64,000 nt of DNA from positions 186,001-250,000 of the forward strand of contig JAIXMF010000002.1 in NCBI GenBank assembly GCA_025201365.1. The letters run 5' to 3'. The DNA comes from Syncephalis plumigaleata. Its lineage: Eukaryota; Zoopagomycota; Zoopagomycetes; Zoopagales; Piptocephalidaceae. The number at the start of each line of letters is the position of its first letter. Within the stretch, counting starts at the first letter, position 1. The notes below the pieces were generated by a model that saw only the letters and a list, made by a program, of their open reading frames with translations, ran no database searches and was not told the origin of the DNA. Shown piece after piece: positions 13,082 through 21,291 of the stretch. A program made the position numbers and the translations under genes.

Positions 13082-16000
13082 ATGTCGATTGCCACGGCTA
13101 CCGATAAATCCTTTCTTGAACTGGGTAAGTAACCGTGATAACTAACTAGATAGTAGTATATCTAGTATTTCTCTCATATCCAGGTGTATTTACTTACTTT
13201 TCTATATTCTTATATTCTATGTATATTTATGTATATCATGGGTACATGCGTTTTTGTATGTGTATGTGGGTGTGTACTTGTGTGTCGATGATTTGTGTGT
13301 GTGTGTGCGTGTGTGTTACCCCTGATTAGATGTGCGTTATGTGTCGCCTCGTGCTGCTAAATCCATTGTAGCGCAATGTGGTAAAATTAAACCAACCACA
13401 GAAACGCTACAGTCGGTCAATGCATTCCTTGATGAACTAGTGGCACATTGCGCTCAATTGCTCTACGATCAACGGAAGGCGGGTGCACCATTCCCTATTG
13501 ATGTGGAACAAGCGAAATCAGTACTCGGCGAGTTGATTGAACCCGGTCCATTCTATAATGAATTGTTGTCGGCGGCTGCAGTAGCTGTACGCCATCAACT
13601 GCGTACACCCAAATCACCCGGACCACAATCAACGTATGGAGGATTAACGCCATCTACGATCAATTCGGCCGAGTCACTCGCTCAATTGTTACGCGCACGT
13701 TGTCTTTACTACAGCACGTTAGGTGGTGATGCCTCCAGTTTCCAACCTGCTTGGGAGTCGGATATTATCGACATGCAATCGGCGGTATTCTTTGCCACGG
13801 CACTCGAGTTCATCGGTATGCACGCGTTACGTGAGGGAGCACGCGTTGCCTTACATAAAGAGCGTCCACTTGTACGTATGCAAGACACCTATAACGTATT
13901 AGCGGCCGATCCATCGGTAGGACCAATGTTTCAAAAAACGACTGTTTATCGTAACTTGAAGGTAAATGAACTAGTAACAATTGTAGTAGTAGTAGCAGTA
14001 GTAGTAGTCGTTATAGTATTTAGTAGTATCTCTCGTAGTCTATCGGTTATAATTGCAGTACACTAGCAGTATTAGTATTAGTAATATTAGTATTGGCAGT
14101 ATTATAAACGATGATTTCAGAGTTAACCTTGGCATATAATGTGTTATTATCCCACTTGTACATGATGGGATGTAACGCCATTATCTCGCCCTATTATAGC
14201 GATTATTACTTACGGCCAAAGCGACATCTTCATCCACGCGTTTAGCCTCATCATTAACATCGAAATCTAATGGAAAATTACAGGCACACGTCACACCGGA
14301 ACCGGTGCCAAGTTTGGATACAGTGGTATATGGGGAACCACGTACACCCTATCACCGGGTAAGCGATAGCATATTACTAATTGGCTAGTTAGTCACCTAG
14401 TCTAACATGTATTATTTCATTAGTAGGAGTCAGTCAATATCGGATGATCCCAGTAAACGACCATCCAGTATGATTAAATCCACAAGTAGCGATAGATCCG
14501 ATTCAGATCGTATACACTCACCTGCCAATGGACATCATACGGCCAATCATAGTGAAGGTAGTCTTAGTAGTTCGCGCGAACGTTCTCGCGGTAGTTCTGA
14601 CGCACTCTCGAAACAATCAGGTGATGGCAGCGAGGTATGGCGTGTCATGGGCCCAACAGTCCCACTCGTGCCTCAGATCAGGTAATACCACCATTTAGTC
14701 AATGATTGACAAGAAATGGAACCATCCGTTATTTATTATTAATACAATCAATCAATGTAGACATTAGAATTTGAAGATCTACTTAAAGGCAAGGATACCA
14801 TCAAGGTATCGCTCACACCAATCGTCTTAACAACATTGAAGTGGCCAAGAATGTGGCACCTATTCGACCACGCGGTGCGCAAAAGAACAACGTCAGCATG
14901 TTGACCGGTCGTCGTGCTAGTATCGTGCCGCCTCGTGGGTGGCAATCTACTCACTCCACCGATCACCGTGAACGATGAGGACAACAGCGATCTTAGTGCC
15001 GACGAAGATGCCGATGAACAAGGCACTCCACGTAAACGAGGCGAGACATTGTACGAATTCTTAAATAGTACAGGCCCCGAGGATTTACTATCCAATGGTG
15101 CCAGTGGTAATCGTGCAGGTGTCAAGAAACAAGTGTCACATTCCGCAGGTCTCGGTTCAGTACGTGAAGAGAACAATTCATCTGCGGCAGCAGCAGCAGC
15201 AGGACGTTCTAATGGTGCACGATTCAGCACGATATCCGCACTAATGGTGGCAAGTTTACATCTCAAACTACCAATAATGAAGATAAATACAATGGCAGCA
15301 ACAACTATGACAACTACGACGACAATGATGACGACGATGATGAGATGATGAAGACTTGCTACCACCTGGACAGAAACCACGCGCTAAACCAAAGGAGGAA
15401 TCATTGGCGGAATTCTTAAGGAGCTCTGGTCCACCTGACCTATAAATGTTACACCGCCTACACCTACACCTGCACCTAGTAAACGACCAAGTCGTGGTAT
15501 GATGCGATTATTCTCTCGTTTTAACAGCAGTTCCTCGACATCATCCACTAGTTCAAATGTTACCGATGACACGAATCGTCATTCGTTAGTGAATGGCTCG
15601 CTAACATCAAGTGTATCCGCGGGCAGTGCACTCGACAATAACAGTGGTAGTCGTCGTCATATTGCCATTAAGATTCCTTATTCACCTCCTGTCCAGATCC
15701 ACATACTGTACGATCACCCGTTCTACCACCACCGCCACCGCCTAAACCAGTATGTGAGGAACGTGGTACTCAAGCGAGTGAACCAGTCGTGGTAACCGAG
15801 GAGAGAGGCACATCGACACCATTACGTGTTACAGCGGAATTAGCAGTACAAACTGATGAGATTATTGAACCTGAACCGGAACCCGAGCCTGTTGTAATAG
15901 TGGAGACAGCCGAAATAGCCATTCAAACTGATCCTGAAACAGTAGAACCCATAGTGGAATCAGTAGAATCAGTAGAGGAGTCGTCGGTTAAAGAAGAGGA

Positions 16001-16478
16001 AGAGGCACCGAAGGTTATACTACCACCGGAACAAGTACCATTGCCAGAACCTACCGAGGAGGAACGTATTGATCTACTCGATACGGAAGAGGAACGCGAG
16101 ACTGCTCGACGTGAATTTGAATCACGCGAGGAAACCATTCGTATTCCATCGGCCGTGCTGGATCTTATACGCGAGGCACTCCCCACCCTTATTGAATCGG
16201 GTGATACCGCCACTTGTATGGAATTCCTCGAAGAACTGCTTACAAGTGGTAAATCCGTGCATCTTAAACACACGGAAACACAGACCAATCTTAATGGTGA
16301 CAGCTGGCTATTCCAATCAGCAACTACGACAACCGCTGCAACATCATCGAATAAGCTAGTTGGAGAAGTAGCATCTCAAGATACAGCAGTAGCCAACAAT
16401 GACACTTGTATTACCGAATCATTACTAACAACGACACAATCGATAATACCATTAGAACGTCGTCGATCTATCGGCTAA
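13082..16478 (+). CDS. Histone-fold-like protein, paralog 2, with SLTP motif, two GP-box motifs and QT motifs
   Basis: Exons: 13082-13124, 13330-13961, about 14200-14358, about 14424-14681 and 14761-16478. The first two junctions match paralog 1 in place and phase. The N-terminus is DVRYVSPRAAKSIVAQCG, then VNAFLDELVAHCAQLLYD, and a histone-fold-like helix, AVFFATALEFIGMHALREGA. The last exon opens with TLEFEDLLKGKDTIKVSLTP, the same motif as paralog 1. Two copies of a further motif follow: TLYEFLNSTGPEDL (15042-15088) and SLAEFLRSSGPPDL (15398-15442). The acidic C-terminus holds AVQTD, AIQTD and ETQTN, which look like dynein light chain LC8 sites, and helices near 16080-16260. Frame changes occur near exon 3/4, exon 4/5, 14820, 14935, 15243, 15350, 15442 and 15690. 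Those at 14820 and 14935 fit a C-run and a G-run of wrong length. Function unknown; a scaffold is my inference. Confidence 0.6.
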
Positions 16479-17126
16479 TGGAATGAACACATACATACAT
16501 AATACATACATACATACATACGTATACGAGTTGTGAATAATCTGTATGTTGATCAATTGATTAGTTAGTTGATCAGTCTTGCTACCATTAGTTTGGATTT
16601 CTCTTTCCTTTTCTCTCTCTCTTACTTCATTCAAGTCAAGTCTTTAATCATAATAATAATTATAGTAATAACAATTAGTCAGTAATAATTATATATATTC
16701 TCCTATATTATCATGTTCAATGTTGTGATATAACAAGTAGATTATCCTTTCTTCATATAATAATAGCAACAATAATAGCAATAATAATAATATAGGTTCA
16801 AAATAGATATCTATTCATGATGAGTAAACTACATCGGCTACTATAAATGGGTCATTGTTATCGAGGTTAACTATTCGTGCCAGTGTAAAGATGCACATCA
16901 TACGTAAGCAGTAGTAGTATTGACTTGAAATGCTACAGGATATAGATAAATGGATAGATCTGACTATTATCCATGAATGTATACATCAATGATTGACATG
17001 CCTATTTCTCCTCGATAGTACTGACCATATTACAGTAATAATCATGATGGCACCAATACCAACAAATAATAATCATATATATGAGTAACGATAGTAATAC
17101 CATAAGACTATTACTACTACTACTAC
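16479..17126. other. Intergenic, convergent 3' flanks
   Basis: AT-rich spacer with (ATAC)n at 16490-16522, ATA/ATT triplet runs near 16640-16690 and 16760-16800, and (CTA)n at 17108-17126 just after the SEC66 stop. No coding or RNA gene seen. Confidence 0.5.
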
Positions 17127-17865
17127 TTATTTCTTGCCGCTTTTACCACGACTTGATGTACGCTTTCTTTCCTCTTCCTCGCGAATGAGTTCGGCAGCTA
17201 GTCGTTCGCGTTCACGCTCGGAACGTTCCTTCTCCTCATCCTCGGCTTGTTGTTGTTCCTCGCGTTCACGCTGCTCCTGTTGTTCCTTCTCGCGCTCTTG
17301 TTCCTTTTGCATCTCCTCCATCTCGCGTTGCTGTTCCTTTTGACGTTCGTGCATCACCATTTCCGAGGCAGTCTGGAAGATTTGCTGGCCCCAGCCATCC
17401 TTTAATCGATTGGCCTCTTGCACGACCTCCATCAGTTCGAGTTCCATTTCTTCCTCGGCCGCCTGGAACTGATTCCAAACATCCTCGCCGATCTGTCCGC
17501 TCTTCACCAAATTGGTAAGCGAGGGTTTTTGCTCGCGTAGCTCGTAAATACGTCCGACATCCTCCATCGCTCGACGGACAAGAGCGGTCTTCAAGTCCGC
17601 CTCAGAAGCGGCTGGCTCTTGCTCGAGCAAATCGTAATACTGCTCGCGTGTTACATGCTCGGGAAACCAACCCTCGACAACTCGATTGGCTATTTATACG
17701 TAATAAAAGCAATGCTCGTTAGACTAGGAGTTCATGTAAATATGCACTAATATCACACCAGTAATAATGCTTACCACTGGATTTACGCTTGTGATAACAA
17801 TAGGCAAATGTACCAAAGACAACTGCCAATCCAGTCATATACGCCGAGGCAAGTCCTAACGACAT
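17127..17865 (-). CDS. SEC66: Sec66/Sec71-like subunit of the ER post-translational translocon
   Basis: Sec66 works with Sec63, Sec62 and Sec72 in post-translational import into the ER. Exons are 17865-17775 and 17689-17127, with a GT-AG intron between, giving 217 residues. Residues about 4-24 form the single N-terminal membrane span (LGLASAYMTGLAVVFGTFAY), followed by basic residues. The cytosolic domain starts WFPEHVTREQYYDLLEQE and carries the family signature: LVRRAMEDVGRIYELREQKP, LVKSGQIGEDVWNQFQAAEE and WGQQIFQTASEMV. The tail is a Glu/Gln/Arg-rich helix (MEEMQKEQEREKEQQEQ) ending SSRGKSGKK. The frame is clean and length is normal for the family. I chose the ATG at 17865 because it is the only one that places the membrane span at the N-terminus. 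Confidence 0.9.
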
Positions 17866-18246
17866 GATGCGATAATACTTATGCAGTGTTGGAATAGAAG
17901 AAGAATGAGATAAATCACAGTGGCAACAATAGGAGTAGCGTTCAATAAAAGTGAATAAGGAGATTAGAAATGGCTACCATCATTATGAGTTATTGGAGGG
18001 GAGAGATAAAGTCACCAAAATGTGGCGAGTGATGATTGGTACGAGATGTAAGGAGGAGAGAGAAGCAGTCTAATGATTTGGAATCAGAGTTTTTTAAAAA
18101 GAAGTTAGTTGTTGATTTATTCGATTAATCATCCAGTTCATAGAAAGTATTAGCATGTGTTATGGTTTAATGATGTATAAACACTGCTCTTATTAACTAA
18201 TGTATATGATTTATTGATACTTGTTATAATTCGCCATATTCTTGTA
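17866..18246. other. Intergenic upstream of SEC66
   Basis: About 380 bp, AT-rich, purine-rich on the plus strand near 17890-18110 (pyrimidine-rich in the SEC66 direction, as in other promoters here). No gene or RNA seen. Confidence 0.45.
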
Positions 18247-19834
18247 CTATGTGCACATGGTGTCATAAGGACTACATAGCATGCCAAACATTGTATCAAT
18301 TTTCAAATGCCCACCAATGTTAGGTCCTTTCAATTCACGGATTACTTCTTTTGTATTGATGTCTACAAGCCATCGACTTCCTATGTCATCGTGATCTGTT
18401 ACATCAAAAACATAGAGATCTCCAATAACATTGTCAATGGAAGCTGTACCCGGTATTCGTAATACTTGATCATCATTGTAGGATAAGTCTGTCCATATTT
18501 TCTCTGTTTGTAATCAATGCCCAAATATCTGCATCCAGCCCTTAATAATGGAATAAGTATATGTCGGCCAGTCATAGGGAAACAATTACGTGGAGTATGG
18601 CTTTGACCACTTGATGCTACACTATGCATTATGTATGGACTATAACTACTAGAACTATAATCTAATTCAATTATCATATGCGAATCGTATGAATTATAAG
18701 CATATATTTCATATTCGCTAGTTCTTCAGGTAGATAAAACCAGCCATTTCGCAATTGTACAACAGGATTATTGCTCGAGAACTCGTATAATGCCCATTCA
18801 ATACGACCCACATCATCATCTTTAACTATTTGCCGTGTATATTACTGCTGTATATTGGTTGTTTTGTAGAAACGAGTTGCATTCCACGTATTACCAATGT
18901 TTCCTGGACACATATACTATTTTCTATATCAATACCATTATCTCGTCTAAATATATTGATTATTAGTATAGTTATATGGCATCATTGTACAATTAACACA
19001 CTTACATATATAAAGTGTATGATGGAATAGATTTAGTGATTCACGCACCAGTAATATCCATTTCCCCTCGATTGTATCCACATGATATCGTGCTGGAATA
19101 TCAAATGTAGCGAAAACATCACCTTGCTTGCGAGAAAGTATTTTTACATTATAGTTGGTATCCCTGTTGATTAACCTAGGATATGCGGTTATGTAATGAT
19201 CACCCCAGGAATAACTGTGCTCATCATTACCAGTATCCGGTAAAATAATGTTTGGCGATGTGGATGGCGTACTGTTATATTCAATATTGCTGCTTGATTT
19301 AAGATTTGAATGTGGCAAATATTCTAAAATATAACTATAATATGATGTCTCGCCTAAGCGACTTTGTTGTTCGATAAATATACGATTATTAAAAGAGTAT
19401 GTGCAATAATGTACTCCATCGTTGTCATGTTCCATATCGATATGCGTGGTTTGCATCGTCCATATCGCCAATTATTCTCGGTGCTTACTCGTCGACGATA
19501 TGTGTTGTACCAGTCCACATTCTCTAGTAGTCGGCTCGTTTATCCGATGTACATGGATTGTTGACATCCGTGCGTATACACCATAATACAAAATCCATTT
19601 CTTTAGCATAATAGGCCCGATAGGAAATCCCTATGGTATAGTGCTTGCCATAATGCTCTATCATTTCGAACGCTGCTTGTTAATGAGCGACAACATGCTG
19701 ATAAACGCACAATTCGATATGACCAAGTAGACTACGGAAGCACGCTGGTCATGAAATGGAAACTATTCAGACAATCAAGTAATCGCAAGACGAGTTGGAA
19801 TTACTTGATATTCAGTAGTAGCAGTAGTAGACAT
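18247..19834 (-). pseudogene. F-box-type protein gene with broken reading frame
   Basis: Read on the minus strand from an ATG at 19834 (MSTTATTEYQVIPT), pieces in different frames line up as one protein. First comes an F-box-like segment (LRLLDCLNSFHFMTSVL, RIVRLSACCRSLTSSVRNDR, ALWQALYHRDF), then LENVDWYNTYRRRVSTENN, then a long C-terminal part without known domain (RIFIEQQSRLGETSYYS, RIEWALYEFSSNNPVVQL, WLVDINTKEVIRELKGP) to a stop at 18247. One phase-consistent GT-AG intron lies near 18951-19010. Between the segments I count about five one-base frame changes and one in-frame stop. The F-box would recruit substrates to an SCF ubiquitin ligase. Either the gene is dead or this stretch is poorly sequenced; the in-frame stop favours decay slightly. 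The F-box call rests on pattern, not on a profile score. Confidence 0.5.
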
Positions 19835-20173
19835 AGTGGAATGGAATAAAGGACAATATGGATGCTCACTTTGTTCAGCGCATCTTTATAATGGAATGCG
19901 AGAGGATTCAGGTAGCAAGCCTCAATCAAACAGGATGAAATAATGACGTGCCATTTGTCTTACATAATAACGTCATTTATGTATGGAAGATCACACATCA
20001 GTTTGTCCAGCTTGCTGACTCAACAGCTACTATGGTTGATTTACTCGTTAATCACATCAACACAATCATGTCTAGTTGTTAGTCAGCATTATGATCAAAA
20101 TATACTCCATTGCTCAACATAGTAAAATAGTAATGCATGTCATCAGAAGTAGTCTAATGGTTTAACTACGGTG
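19835..20173. other. Intergenic between F-box gene and TIR element
   Basis: No coding supported. A short imperfect hairpin (TACATAA...TTATGTA) lies near 19960-19982. The sequence TAGTCTAATGG at about 20152-20162 fits a Pol III A-box, but no B-box follows. Confidence 0.35.
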
Positions 20174-20194
20174 TTTTTCCATCCAATTTGCGCA
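20174..20194 (+). repeat. Left terminal inverted repeat
   Basis: 21-bp repeat, exact reverse complement of 20690-20710. It begins with five T and ends GCGCA. Confidence 0.7.
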
Positions 20195-20401
20195 TTTATC
20201 TTTTCACTTTTGCAGTTTATAATAAATAGATTACACAATTGTTAACACCATTATCACCGTAGAAATGCCAATTGATATAGCATGATAATAATAACAATTC
20301 AGTATTAGTAATGGATCATTTATTGATAGCGATAACTATCATCATCAATTCTATAAAGTAGATGATACAAGTGTACTAGTATAGTTGGATATTGCCATGT
20401 C

Positions 20402-20785
20402 ATGTACTTACAAGTAGCTATTGATTATCGTGTATGGAATCGGGATATGGCTGCATGTCTGAATTTTATTCAGATTATTCACGGTCTTCGTGCTAAAGGC
20501 CGTATTCCAACACAATTCAACGAGGTGCCGTTCCTTCTAAACGTTCAAGCAATGATGAGCAAGATCAAGAGGAAACCAAACAACAAAAAACAATTCATCC
20601 GTGATAGTTATCGCTATCTACACCCCAAAATACAGGGTAATTGTAAGTGTTATTATAACTATCATTTATTCATAAATCAGAAGGCTAACTGCGCAAATTG
20701 GATGGAAAAAGCCTGTAATCAAATCGCAGTCTCATCATTGACACGAGATCATCATTCCCACAAGTGTTTGCAAAAGGCCATCTAA
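20402..20785 (+). CDS. Remnant resembling the C-terminal end of a TnpB/Fanzor-type nuclease
   Basis: A 127-codon ORF. Its first part, VAIDYRVWNRDMAACLNFIQ followed by IHGLRAKGRIPTQF, has the pattern NRD-x2-A-x3-N that carries the last RuvC catalytic Asp in TnpB and Fanzor proteins, followed by the short helix and P-x-x-F ending seen in many fungal copies. The sequence after about residue 40 looks non-conserved and runs through the right inverted repeat, so the original stop has been lost. No upstream RuvC motifs or zinc-finger CxxC pair is visible within the element. It cannot be active as it stands. Other RuvC-like or RNase H-like transposases could end similarly, so the family call is tentative. 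Confidence 0.4.
   Translation: MYLQVAIDYRVWNRDMAACLNFIQIIHGLRAKGRIPTQFNEVPFLLNVQAMMSKIKRKPNNKKQFIRDSYRYLHPKIQGNCKCYYNYHLFINQKANCANWMEKACNQIAVSSLTRDHHSHKCLQKAI
20690..20710 (-). repeat. Right terminal inverted repeat
   Basis: 21-bp repeat, exact reverse complement of 20174-20194. It lies inside the 3' part of the 20402 ORF. Confidence 0.7.
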
Positions 20786-21291
20786 TGAGATCAGAATGAT
20801 GATACGATCAGCCTATGGTATCCTTACAACTAACAACCCGTCGATGATGAGTGGAAGCTAAACGCACAGCTAGTGTCTTACGCGTAGTAATACGCATGAC
20901 CGGTGTCCTAATCGTTAGTTGTGTTTACACAGCTGATGGTAAAGGGTACGCGTGCGCGTCAAGTGTCTCGCCCCACCACACCACACCTTTAGAGCGCTGT
21001 TTCCATCTGAGCGGTATTTTTTTCTTACTTCTAATCAACGAACACTATTAGATTCATTACCATATGAAATAAACCATTCTAGAAATAACTTTAATCCACG
21101 ATAATGACTGTAAATGGAAATGAATTCAAGGAGTAGCAAGTGCGTAAGATTGATGATGCCCAAAGTAAAATCCATGAACAATCGTTATTTCCAGCGGACA
21201 TACGCACTTGTTTCCTTTCTTTCCTCCTTGCTCCTTTATTACCTCGTTGACTCTCTATACATACATACATATATATTGATTTGTATACAAC
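20786..21291. other. Intergenic upstream of KEX1
   Basis: No coding supported. A hydrophobic ORF at about 21174-21308 overlaps the KEX1 start in another frame, but it cannot splice in phase to KEX1 exon 2. A GTATCCTTA string at 20818 resembles a U12 donor but has no gene around it. Confidence 0.35.

Larger units (their letters stand above)
20174..20710. mobile_element. Short DNA transposon remnant with perfect 21-bp terminal inverted repeats
   Basis: Positions 20174-20194 and 20690-20710 are exact inverted copies of each other over 21 bp (core CATCCAATTTGCGCA). They enclose 495 bp, for an element of 537 bp. The sequence just outside and just inside the repeats does not match, so the repeat ends are sharp. 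I see no clear target-site duplication. The interior has an ORF from 20402 whose first part resembles the C-terminal end of TnpB/Fanzor-type nucleases. This looks like a non-autonomous, internally deleted element. A chance 21-bp perfect inverted repeat at this distance is very unlikely; whether it is a transposon end rather than another palindromic unit is inference. Confidence 0.55.

Noticed and set aside
7097-16478. Programmed ribosomal frameshifting as the cause of the many frame changes
   Set aside because: The sites share no slippery heptamer or stop context, go in both directions and cluster by region. Homopolymer length errors explain them better.
20818-20826. GTATCCTTA string resembling a U12-type donor
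   Set aside because: No coding exon lies on either side, and the match alone is expected by chance.
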